A stretch of DNA of 64,000 nt from Chimonanthus salicifolius. Taxonomy: Eukaryota; Streptophyta; Magnoliopsida; Laurales; Calycanthaceae. The notes under the pieces are model-generated. The model was not told the DNA's origin. It saw only the letters and a program-made list of their open reading frames with translations, and searched no databases. The position numbers were made by a program, and so were the translations under genes. This document shows positions 57,101 to 64,000 of this stretch, piece by piece. The stretch lies in contig CM023533.1 in assembly GCA_013350335.1 (NCBI GenBank), positions 29,432,869 through 29,496,868 of the forward strand. Direction: 5' to 3'. Numbering within the stretch: position 1 is the stretch's first letter; each line of letters starts with the position of its first letter.

Positions 57101-57651
57101 ACTTAGTTGAGACCTTCAAATTGGCATTCACCGTACAGGGCACGAATAAGTGTGCGTTTGCCACAATAGTTCCAAGTTCCAACTACAATGAAATTACAAG
57201 TGACCGCCATCTTTCATCTTCTACATCCGTACCAATGCTCCTACAGTCCTACTTCTCACTTTTATTGTTGACATTTACAAATTTAACAGCAACCCCGATT
57301 TTAGAAGAATTTTATCAATAACGTCAATATCCTAATTTTGGGGGAGGAAAACTTCCCATCCACTGACTACCTTCCTAGGAGCATCTAACTAAGAAATCGC
57401 AATATCAGAACTTTTGGGTGCACCAATTTTGAGCAGAACTGCAATACCGTAGCATCAATTCAAAGTAATAATGAAACATTTGGGGCTGCTCAGCGAGATC
57501 CTGAATGGGTTGGTAGGGATTCAATTTGTCGATGGCAGATCTATAAAAAGGTTGATAGGGGAGGGAGAACTTACAGTGGAGTTGCAGAATAGTAGACGGC
57601 GTGAGGACCGAAAGTAAGGATTGCGCAGTTGAAGAAGTGAAAGAACGTCAT
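38585..57651 (-). CDS. TMEM147: TMEM147 homologue (ER translocon BOS complex), seven exons
   Basis: Polytopic ER membrane protein. Animal TMEM147 joins nicalin and NOMO in the BOS complex of the multipass translocon (known for the family; the plant role is inferred). Minus-strand exons: 57575-57651, 52268-52337, 48245-48304, 46237-46351, 43452-43567, 41607-41731 and 38585-38714. All introns are GT-AG and phases join to 230 aa (human 224). Exon 1 reads MTFFHFFNCAILTFGPHAVY, close to the family start MTLFHFGNC. Later blocks: KAALVYLGTALVKLVCLATF, ELLKALIGFIDVAGLYFALT and the signature LAPLWVGARGMEFTWEYVLQ (119-138). Then come SLMWLRKNKPKTLIP and a C-terminal hydrophobic block, FELFSSLVMAFFSWQLF. 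No stop or frameshift is seen. Introns (5.2, 4.0, 1.9, 2.7, 1.7 and 2.9 kb) are full of transposon relics, yet all splice sites are intact. Confidence 0.95.
38780..38900 (-). mobile_element. Possible antisense non-LTR 3'-end fragment
   Basis: A T16 run followed by AATAGAGATGATGATGAATT and TTGTTAACAATAAAGAAC resembles the reverse of a poly-A-tailed non-LTR element end. It lies in TMEM147 intron 6, in the sense direction of that gene. No coding part remains. Confidence 0.35.
39369..39665 (+). mobile_element. L1-type LINE 3' end (RNase H fragment)
   Basis: A 5'-truncated plant LINE in TMEM147 intron 6, antisense to that gene. A broken frame reads DSKVVVGSALGSN, then in another frame VAWASRTVNSATDALAQGLF. 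These match the catalytic DSxxVV and (A)DALA parts of the RNase H domain at the end of plant L1 ORF2. It closes with TTGAATTAATGAAGTTAACT and an A15 tail. Non-functional. Confidence 0.75.
39900..41348 (+). mobile_element. Internally deleted L1-type LINE
   Basis: Relic in TMEM147 intron 6. A gag-like ORF1 remnant runs through 40502-41083 in pieces, with GWIQVRKSKGK and a basic region GERKKTIARRTKKRDRELC. Its stop overlaps a new ATG in an ATGA junction at 41080-41083, where MNFVLWSGRGLGG begins; this matches the N-terminus of L1 ORF2 endonuclease (MNxLSWNxRGLGG). After about 25 codons the rest of ORF2 is missing. The sequence jumps to a 3' UTR (CCCCTGGTGGGGGTTCCAGT) and a poly-A-like end near 41345. 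The left limit is approximate. Confidence 0.75.
42262..42658. mobile_element. Foldback MITE (long inverted repeats)
   Basis: The left arm (about 42262-42405) and right arm (about 42517-42658) are complementary over roughly 130 bp with mismatches. For example, CATGCTTTTTACAACCCTCA pairs with TGAGTGCCTTAAAAAGCATG, and CAAATTGGTGTCAGGTATGG pairs with TGAATTTGACACCAATTTG. A 110-bp loop separates them. No clear TSD was found, so the superfamily is unsettled (Mutator-like by form). Transcribed through, it would make a long hairpin. Confidence 0.75.
42993..43031 (+). repeat. (TA)n microsatellite
   Basis: About 19 TA units, followed by CACAC. Confidence 0.9.
44993..45036 (+). mobile_element. SINE 3'-tail fragment
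   Basis: Reads GTCTAAGAGGCCTGGACACC, TTGTTCTTC and an A14 tail, the same tail as at 27885-27922 (minus). A severely 5'-truncated SINE nested in the RTE relic; its tail probably seeded the adjoining (TA)n. Confidence 0.65.
45037..45109 (+). repeat. (TA)n microsatellite
   Basis: About 36 TA units directly after the SINE poly-A tail; likely highly variable in length. Confidence 0.95.
45934..46023 (+). repeat. Exact 45-bp tandem duplication
   Basis: CGTAACTACATCGTGCTACT... ATACATT occurs twice back to back (45934-45978 and 45979-46023) with no visible mismatch, at the 5' end of the RTE relic. Confidence 0.95.
46352..48244 (-). other. TMEM147 intron 3
   Basis: 1.9-kb intron; no repeat with definable ends and no coding signal seen. 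Confidence 0.55.
48305..52267 (-). other. TMEM147 intron 2
   Basis: 4.0-kb intron. Contains the TIR element at about 50526-51039. A (CA)n run lies near 48398-48412. About 49420-50000 is moderately GC-richer unassigned repeat-like DNA (GGTGGGCTCAAATG, GTGGGCCCCATTTGG). No gene. Confidence 0.5.
50526..51039. mobile_element. hAT-like TIR element
   Basis: The left end CATGGTAGTCAAAGCGCAAA and the right end, read inward, CATAGTAGTCAAAAGCACGT match apart from a few changes. Internal words AGGCGC, GCGCC and AAGTGC are typical of hAT MITEs with GTAGTCAAAAGCGC ends. Flanking GGATCCAC/GGTCCAC hints at a target duplication but does not align cleanly with the ends, so the TSD is unresolved. Confidence 0.65.
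52927..53599. mobile_element. Non-autonomous hAT element with captured-looking interior
   Basis: Body 52935-53591 (657 bp). The left end is TAGGGGTGCAAGTTGGGTTG and the right end, read inward, TAGGGGTGCAAATCGAGTGG. A perfect 8-bp duplication, CATTTAAG (52927-52934 and 53592-53599), flanks it. GGTTGGGT-type subterminal repeats occupy both sides. The middle (about 53130-53460) is unlike them: AACCCTAAAATCGCTGCTCA followed by long CT-rich sequence with repeated CCCTCTCAGCCTCTCACTC. It looks like a captured plant gene leader. Confidence 0.92.
53594..54590. mobile_element. TIR element interrupted at its left end by the hAT insertion
   Basis: The left end TTTAAGGCATGTTTGGGAGC and the right end, read inward, CATTAAGGACATGTTTGTGT are related and of the GGCxTGTTTGG type common in plant PIF/Harbinger- or hAT-like MITEs. 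Next-inner blocks also pair (GGAAATGGAAAAGGCTTTCC against AATCAATTTCCATG). Removing the hAT element and one TSD restores a continuous left end. Limits and superfamily are tentative. Confidence 0.55.
53815..54130 (+). repeat. GACCCAACC-type degenerate minisatellite
   Basis: Loose repeats of CCCAACC, ATGACCC, AACCCATG and GGGCCATG over about 300 bp. A mirror-orientation counterpart (GGTTGG, GGGTCATGGG) is seen near 60440-60520. Confidence 0.6.
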
Positions 57652-57760
57652 CCTCCACCCTCGTCGTGGCCTCACCAGGCGTACTTACCAAGCTCCAGTC
57701 CAAAGCCAGAAGAACCAAGGATCGCAAGCAGAGTTCCGAATCGGCTTTATACGCACAGAA
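57652..57760 (-). promoter_or_regulatory. TMEM147 leader and possible TATA box
   Basis: On the minus strand TATAAAG (plus 57745-57751) lies about 95 bp upstream of the ATG and could be a TATA box, giving a leader of roughly 65 nt. The leader contains GGTAAGTACG, a potential but probably unused splice donor. Confidence 0.35.
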
Positions 57761-58545
57761 GGATTAATATTTTTATATTAGAAAATGTGAATGTCTTAAT
57801 TTGATAAGTTGATTTTTAATATAAAGTGTTATAAAATTTAATTTGAAAATCACATTAAAGTATTTAAAAGATTTATTTTCTGATAATTTAAGCTTAACTT
57901 AGCAATGAATTTATTTATATAATGATAAAATCATACTAAATACATTCTTAATAGAAATTAGAGTCATTTGATTAAAGATTAAACTACTTCACAACAGATA
58001 ATTTTTCAGCATTCGGGTGAGTGTGGGTTTACTGATTAGGCATAGCAATCTCGATTGGCCACTTCCATCGGAGTGGGCCATGTTTGTGAGAGAGATCTAG
58101 ACCATTGTTCATGGATACGAGATGCTGAGCTTTGGGAGATTTGATCATTTGTTGAATCTTGGGCCGATTGTCCATTCAAAATGGAATTTTCACAATTTTT
58201 TATTTTTAGAAAAAAATTATAGAATATTAAGGGTGCACTCGGGCCAAATTGAGTTTTAAGTCAATTCAAGTTAGGACCCAAATTACAAATATAGGATCAT
58301 AATCGGATTGGGTCTATGCAGGTAAATTGTTTAAAGTCGGGCTCAGGTCTTAAAAGATAAATCTGTGTATATATGGGCCTTCAGTTTTTCTTGTCGTCAC
58401 TTAATATACTTTAAATTAATTACTAGTCACTTAATATAATTTAAATCAATTACTAATAATAGTCTGTAGCATTAAGTAGTGTTTATTTATAGTTAATTAT
58501 ACACAATTTCTTGATAGAATTTATTTTTCCATCACGTAAATCATT
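57761..58545. other. Intergenic, upstream of TMEM147
   Basis: No gene seen. GGGTGCACTCGGGCCAAATT at 58231 resembles, weakly, the inward-read sequence GTGCACACGGCAAATGGGTC at about 59310, so a decayed roughly 1-kb TIR element may span 58230-59312. Confidence 0.35.
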
Positions 58546-58838
58546 ATTAGAACCATTGTCACAAATATTGGCAGTATTTTCAAATTTACCACGTTTTTAT
58601 CTGTAAAATACCATTACCAATAACGCGTTTTTATCAGCACAACGATAAATTCTCAGTAAATTCTCGATAAAATCGAGTTAAAAATAAGATAAATGGTAAT
58701 GTCGCGATAATATCCCGCTAAAATGCCGATAGATTTTCCTATTAAATTTCCGGTAAAAATCTGAGAATTTGAAAATATCTCGATATTACCAATTGCCGTT
58801 AATATTCCGAGAATGGTATTTGTGACAATGATTATAAT
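58546..58838. mobile_element. Small hAT-like MITE (277 bp)
   Basis: Body 58554-58830 with perfect 14-bp inverted termini, CATTGTCACAAATA and its complement. The interior is rich in CGATAA/TTATCG, CCGATA and GAATTT palindrome-like words. Flanks ATTAGAAC and ATTATAAT agree at 6 of 8 bases, a possible aged 8-bp TSD. Confidence 0.75.
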
Positions 58839-60723
58839 TATTACTATTACATTTATCACATCAATTAAATTCTCAAGTTATTTAATTTCTTATGAACTCA
58901 TTATATAAAAGTCTAAATAAATAATCTCCAAAATAAAAACAACCTATTAGTTTCAAATTCTAGCACTCAAAACGATCTTCAAAATAGAATAATAAGTTTG
59001 TTGCAAGGGAGGGAAAAAGATTAGAATTGAAAAGTAGAGAATGACAAGATAATTTAAAATGAGTAATATTAAACTGAAGATAAATGAGTAAGATTTAATA
59101 AGGTGCAAATATTGAGATTTAATTAATCATGATATATTACTCAATATTAACTATAAAATATAAAGTACATATTAGACATCACAAAATTTAAAAGTTTAAC
59201 TCGGGTTTTTGGGTCGCGTCAGGTCAATTGGACCCTCAAACTACAAGACTAATGCTTGACATGAATTTACACCAGGCCCTAATTTAGATCAGACCCATTT
59301 GCCGTGTGCACTGATTAGGAATTTAACTTCAGTAAGGACCGACTGTTTCTACCCACTTTGATTATTTTACTTTACCGGTGAAGACGAGGGTCACGTGCTT
59401 ATTCAATGGCTGACAAATTCTTTTTTTTTTTTAACGATGGTTAGTAAAATTTATTCAGAGAATAAGGAGTCTAAAAATGTACAAAAGAGGAATCCACAGC
59501 CTGGGCGAAGCAAAGTATAGAGATAAACGAAGAAAAAAACTCTGCACAAAAGAATGAGCCGAAGAAACAATAGTCCAAAAGAGGGGTGCAGCTTTTCTAC
59601 TTTACTACTAAGAATATGCACTCAATATCTTCTAAGTTGTTAGATTTGCAATGATAAGATCTATGGTTTATAAAGTATTTTAGGTATTTTTTACATTTAT
59701 TTGTAATTTTAGAGATATTGGATATTTTATTTGTAATTCTTATTATTTTCTAAAATATTACCAAAAGAGTTCAATTTCCTTTCAAAGTAAAATCACTATC
59801 CATTTTCTCATTTTATTTCATTTTCGTTTTTCTTTTATTCGTATTCCTATCACATAAACAATTCAACATATATTTTACTTAAAATGATAATATTATATAA
59901 TAAAACTACAATTGGTTCAGATTTTGATCCGATCCACTTAGATTTAATATGAAAATTCATAAGTTTGGTGAAATTAAGTTGGTTCGGACTATGGGCCATG
60001 GGCTATAGGGGTGCAGCTTGGGCCGTACCTAACCTGAGCCTATATGAAAAAAAAACTCAAAAAATAGGATTCGAGTTGACCTGAGCGTTGTTAAGCTCAT
60101 TTTCAAGTCAAAATTAAAATTTGGGTTGGGGCAGGCCTAGTACACGAGAGTTCAAGTTTGGCTCTAAAGTTAGAACTTGAACAATAATTTATAAACTCTA
60201 ATTTTCTTTAAGTTCAGATGATCCTACAAATAATTTCAAGCTTGAAATAAGACTTGACTTCCGTAAATACAATTTGATCTGGGCTCCGTTTGACTGATTT
60301 GGGTTAACCTAGGCCCAAGCTTGGACTCAAGCCCTTTAATTTCAATTCGAGCTCAAACTCAATTAACGTCAAAACCCGGCTTGACTTGCCCAAGTTTCAA
60401 CATTAATGGGCCATGTGTTAAGTTGTAGATTAGATCATAGGTAGTGTTAGGTTGGCCATGGGTCATGGGTTGGGTTGGTTGGTCAATGGTCAAGGTTAAA
60501 GATTGGGTCGATTGGATTATGGATAAATGTGACAGGTCTTAGGAATTTTGTTTTTAGTTGTATTTATCTTATTTATTTATTTGACATTTTTCATTGGTGA
60601 AAAATATTGTAATGGTGTCGAGTCTCTTTAGGATTTGAGTAAAGGGTGTGAATAAGATTGATGACATGACATTTGCCAATGTCATTAGATGGAGATATTT
60701 TAGATGTCCAATTTTGATGAATC
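58839..60723. other. Intergenic repeat-rich DNA, no gene
   Basis: At 59413-59590, a T-run followed by AAATTTATTCAGAGAATAAG and TACAAAAGAGGAATCCACAG resembles the antisense 3' end of a plant non-LTR element. At 60008, AGGGGTGCAGCTTGGGCCGT resembles the left end of the 52935 hAT family, but no right end was found. The GGCCATGGG-type words near 60410-60520 are a degenerate array. Confidence 0.45.
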
Positions 60724-61063
60724 TTGGCGAGCAGCAATTCTTTTACGGGTGTTTTGTGTAATTCGACATGGAATTTAGAGTATTGCCCATTTTATCTTTC
60801 CACTGCCGTAGAAAAGCATTTAAAAAAAATCCAGTGATCCGATCAGTGATCCAATTTGCTGTTTTATATGAAAAAAATAGTATCACTTAGATAAATTTCA
60901 CTAAGCCGCTAAGTGAATCGATTTATACTGCAATGGAAGGGTCAGTGATTCGGTGAGCCGGTCAGTAAGCCGATTTATACCGTAGTGGAATGGTAAAATG
61001 GGTAATACCCTAAATCCCGTATCGAATTACATAAAACACTCATGAAAGGATCGCTTCCCATCT
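60724..61063. mobile_element. Foldback element (Mutator-like)
   Basis: Arms of about 90 bp. The left arm TTTTACGGGTGTTTTGTGTA, then ATTCGACATGGAATTTAGAG, pairs with the right arm, read inward, TTTCATGAGTGTTTTATGTA, then ATTCGATACGGGATTTAGGG. The loop carries CAGTGATCCGAT, AGCCGATTTATAC and similar words shared with the interior of the 36040-36288 MITE. No convincing TSD, so outer limits are approximate. Confidence 0.7.
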
Positions 61064-61978
61064 TGTTTTGTAGAAAAGTATAAACTTATATCAATTTTGA
61101 GTTCAAGCTTATTCTCCAAAGGCATGAGTAATTTATCTTTTTATTTATAATTTCTTGTTGAATTTAAATTTTACTTTAATTTTTTAAGAATTTATCTTCC
61201 AAGTTTTCATAATTGTAAGTGAATTTCTTGTTGAAATTGGTAGAGATTTCTAAATTGTCATTCAGTTTCCGTTGAAATCGTATGAAGTTTCCAAATGTTC
61301 AATTTTTCAATCATTTGAAATTATGAACCAATGGAGAGATTTTTCGTAGATCTAGTAAACTCTAGATTTCAACACTGTAAATTTTAGTTTGGATTTTGTC
61401 AAATCTTTTTAAATTCCTTAGAACAAAATTCAAGTTTCTCTTGTTCCGTTTTCTCAAGCTCTGATGACCATGGATTTGAATTTTTTTTTTTTTTCTAAAA
61501 TCCGACCCTTGCCTTTCACCAGTTGAATGGGATAGAAGTTGAGAAGGTTTTTGAGTTTCAAAAATTCTAATATGATGCACAAAGAGAATAAAATTATAAT
61601 ATTCATTAAACTTAGTAATTCTATCAAAGTAAACTCGAGATTTTTAAATTTTGATCAAATAAATTTAAATTAAAATTTTAAAATAGGTGAAACTTTTGTC
61701 AATTTCAACCAAAACTTCAATTTTTGTTTTAAAATAAAAAATACTTAACATACCTTCAAAATTCAAATATCCCTTTCCATATTCTTATGCTTCTAATATG
61801 TTTACGTCATTTAATTGATATTTTTTTACTAACTCTTGAAAGAGAATGAACTGTTATTTGCTACATCGGACATGATATAATTTTAAGGATATATTTAGTT
61901 TCCTCCTTTCGAAAATTGAATCTATATTTTATTTTTTAAATTAAACTATATTATAAAAATATTAGTCAATTACTAAGC
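61064..61978. other. Intergenic, nothing recognised
   Basis: AT-rich; no gene or element with definable ends. Confidence 0.45.
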
Positions 61979-62568
61979 GTCTCTGTAACGACACAACCCC
62001 AACACAGAGCTTAGGGTTTGACTCAACAAGAAATTGTCCGTTTTAGGGCCTCGTACACAAGCGAGTCTGCACGGTTTTGCTTTTGGGTCCGGGCCCGGGC
62101 CCACATAGCCTGGCCCAAAACGTGTCCTGCTTGAGTACCAGGGGTGGGTTTCAAATAAACCCCCACCCCTCTTCCTTCCAAATCGATGTGGGACTCCCAC
62201 ATCAGTTTGGTACAGGATACCACAATCACCCCCCTTAAAGCCTCGAGCCGCCCCCGGCTTGACCCGGTCCAGCTCAACAACTCTAGGGAAGGATGAAAGG
62301 CCCACACAGTCCGAGTGTAAAACCTCGGCTCTGATACCAAATTTGTAACGACCCGACCCGAACACAGGGCTTAGGATTTGACTTCGCAAAAAATTGTCCG
62401 CTTTGAACCTCGCACACAAGTGAGTTCGTACGGTTTTGCTTTTGGGCCCTTGCCCAAAATGCGTCCTGCTTGAGTACCAGGGGTGGACTTCAAATAAACC
62501 CCCTCCCCTCTTCCTTCCAAACCGATGCGGGACTCTGACATCAATTTGGTACAAGGTACCATAGTCTT
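61979..62568 (-). mobile_element. TRIM-type miniature LTR retrotransposon (580 bp)
   Basis: Minus orientation. The 5' LTR is 62344-62563 and the 3' LTR 61984-62224, both ending CGTTACA (plus TGTAACG). Shared blocks include ATCAGTTTGGTAC-like, TTTCAAATAAACCCC-like and GGTTTTGCTTTTGGG (plus sense). After the 5' LTR comes TTTGGTATCAGAGCC, a clear initiator-Met-tRNA primer site. A purine tract AAGGGGGGTGA precedes the 3' LTR. Flanks GTCTT and GTCTC (plus) form a 5-bp TSD with one mismatch. The 3' LTR is longer by a GGGCCCGGGCCC-containing insertion. No 5S-rRNA-like part is seen, so it is not evidently Cassandra. Confidence 0.9.
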
Positions 62569-62603
62569 TGTCGTATTACAATAGCATAACGTAGTTCGAG
62601 ATA

Positions 62604-63029
62604 AGATAGCATAGGGGTACAAAAAACGCCCCGGACGATAATTCGGCCGATATGATTCTCTCTCCTCTTTTGTTTTTTTTGTTTTTGTAAATATCGGTAT
62701 TATCTTATTAATTTTTTTCCTGAATTAAAAAATATAAAAAACCGAAAAAGAAACTGTTTTTTTTTTTTTTTTTTAAATTGAAAACGTAAATATCGGTTGA
62801 TATCGGCCGATATTTAGACCCAGGCCCATCACCGTTTTGAATATTTTTTTTTTAATATTGATATAAATCATCTCGGCCAATATCAGACAGATATATATCG
62901 CCGATATATCGGCTATATCGGCCGAGAAATAGGTTGCACGGCTGATACAATACGTATAGGCTGATATTAATCAACACTGAAAAACTGATATATATCGTAT
63001 CGGCCGATATTTGTACCCCTGATATAGTA
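62604..63029. mobile_element. hAT MITE, ATCGGCC family (second copy)
   Basis: Body 62612-63021 (410 bp). The left end is TAGGGGTACAAAAAACGCCC and the right end, read inward, CAGGGGTACAAATATCGGCC, the same termini as the 30512-31833 element. ATATCGGCCGATAT-type palindromes are dense near the right end. Flanks AGATAGCA and ATATAGTA agree at 6 of 8 bases, a probable aged TSD. Confidence 0.85.
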
Positions 63030-63089
63030 TATCATAACCTATCCTAGTGTCGTGAGTACATAGCTGTCCATAATTCTGAGGTGAAAAAT

Positions 63090-63390
63090 GTCTCTTGCTG
63101 GGCGTTACATCACGGCTGATACGCTATACCATATAGTGGTTGTACACTGTAGCACCAATACACCCTATGTCACGGGTGTTATGTATTGATTAAAACAGCC
63201 GTTATATCTATTTAAAGCCAAATTGGGATATGTAACGACCGTGACAAACCGTTACACCTTTTTTTAAATTTAGAAAAAAGAAGAAAGATAATCTGTAACG
63301 GCCGTTATATACCATTACGTGCTGTAACGATGCAACAACCATAATGACCGGTATAATAGAAAAACATTTTTTTAACCCCAGGTCCATATT
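63090..63390. repeat. GTAACGGCCGTTA-rich repeat
   Basis: Several TAACGGCCGTTA-like palindromes and CCGTTACA/TGTAACG words (about 63100-63350), reminiscent of the subterminal arrays of the neighbouring hAT family but with a different core. The end TTTTTTTAACCCCAGGTCC may be a terminus; the other end was not found. Confidence 0.45.
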
Positions 63391-64000
63391 ACATTCCAAC
63401 TGAAAGTAAAGAATTGATCATGTGAAGTATTATTACAACCATAGAGAACATATTTCTAATGCATTGTCAAAGTTCCCTTACAATAGAATAAGCTAGGGCC
63501 TATGTCTCTAGGACAACAAGGGAGGTTCGTTCAGACCTTCTTCAAGCACAATCAGAGTCATCTCAAAACAAGTTAAAGCTTAAGGGAAAATTTTTAAATG
63601 AGAAAGAATATTTAATATAAGTATTATTTAATTAAAAATTTAATTGTATTTAATAAAAATATTTATTGAAAATCTTGACAGATCGAGTTTGATAGAAAAA
63701 ATGAGGGTGAAAGAAGAGATTATTTGAGAGAGAAACAAAGAGATATAGACCACTGAGAAAATACGGTTGAGCGGCCGTTTCAATTGGAGAGTACCAAATT
63801 TGGGGCCTTTTGAAATCGAGGGCCCCAGGCAACTGCCTTACTTGCTGCCCGTTTGAGCCGCCCTGGGCACAGTTCTTGAAATCGGGAATGAGCTCTACAA
63901 GTCCGTGAAGAGAGAGAAAATGGTTGGATGCATAGACATCTCAGTATTCTGTCTGTCACCGTACAATGATTTTTAGATTTTAAGTGAAAAATATCATTTT
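63391..64000. other. Intergenic, nothing recognised
   Basis: AT-rich right edge of the window; no supported gene. The GC-richer stretch near 63765-63890 has no recognised motif. Confidence 0.45.

Larger units (their letters stand above)
52338..57574 (-). other. TMEM147 intron 1
   Basis: 5.2-kb first intron with nested transposons (52927-53599 and about 53594-54590) and a GACCC-rich minisatellite. The rest, 54600-57574, is AT-rich with an (AAT)n patch near 55505 and no supported gene. Confidence 0.55.

Noticed and set aside
61979..62568. Cassandra-type TRIM carrying 5S rRNA
   Set aside because: The primer site fits, but no 5S A-box, IE or C-box order could be seen in either LTR.
61973..62622. 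193-codon minus-strand frame as a protein gene
   Set aside because: The frame is created by the two TRIM LTRs and shows the same peptide twice; it is a retroelement by-product.
1..64000. CRISPR array, phage, plasmid or bacterial defence system
   Set aside because: No direct repeats with regular spacers and no prokaryotic genes; all supported genes are plant nuclear genes with introns or organelle targeting.

Overview
This window is plant nuclear DNA, almost certainly from a flowering plant with a transposon-rich genome. The evidence is GT-AG introns of up to 5.2 kb, a chloroplast-targeted nuclear PetM gene, and many plant-type hAT, Mutator, Stowaway, TRIM, SINE and LINE relics. Long TE-filled introns would fit a woody or magnoliid-like lineage, but the species cannot be fixed from the sequence. 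There is no sign of bacterial operons, CRISPR arrays or integrated phage.

Four protein-coding genes can be supported. (1) An RPS19 (eS19) gene on the minus strand, 7700 down to 1390, has four exons encoding 143 aa. Its last intron (3.7 kb) carries a 1.1-kb non-autonomous hAT element. (2) A large single-exon gene on the plus strand, 23064-25913, encodes a 949-aa molybdenum-cofactor-sulfurase-like (PLP-fold) protein. It has Arg where the family normally has the Schiff-base Lys. (3) A PetM gene on the plus strand, CDS 37000-37377, encodes the cytochrome b6f subunit 7 precursor and has a probable short 5'-UTR intron. (4) A TMEM147 homologue on the minus strand, 57651 down to 38585, has seven exons encoding 230 aa spread over 19 kb. 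PetM and TMEM147 converge, with stop codons 1.2 kb apart.

The rest is repeats. About 7.8-22.1 kb is AT-rich and gene-free, with SINEs, a hAT MITE and degenerate tandem arrays. About 26-36.5 kb holds a 1.3-kb hAT element with a perfect 8-bp TSD, a complete 333-bp TRIM, a Stowaway MITE, two SINEs and two Mutator-type MITEs with perfect 9-bp TSDs, the last two just upstream of PetM. The TMEM147 introns hold L1-type LINE relics, an antisense RTE-type LINE, a foldback element and a nested hAT-in-MITE. The right end (57.7-64 kb) is a graveyard with a second TRIM and a second copy of the ATCGGCC hAT family.

The genes have unrelated housekeeping or organellar roles (cytosolic ribosome, ER translocon, thylakoid b6f complex, PLP-fold protein), so no functional cluster is implied. 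I found no convincing new multi-gene system. The most notable items are the substituted catalytic position in the MoCo-sulfurase-like protein, the related transposon families with well-defined ends and TSDs, and the TE load inside housekeeping introns.
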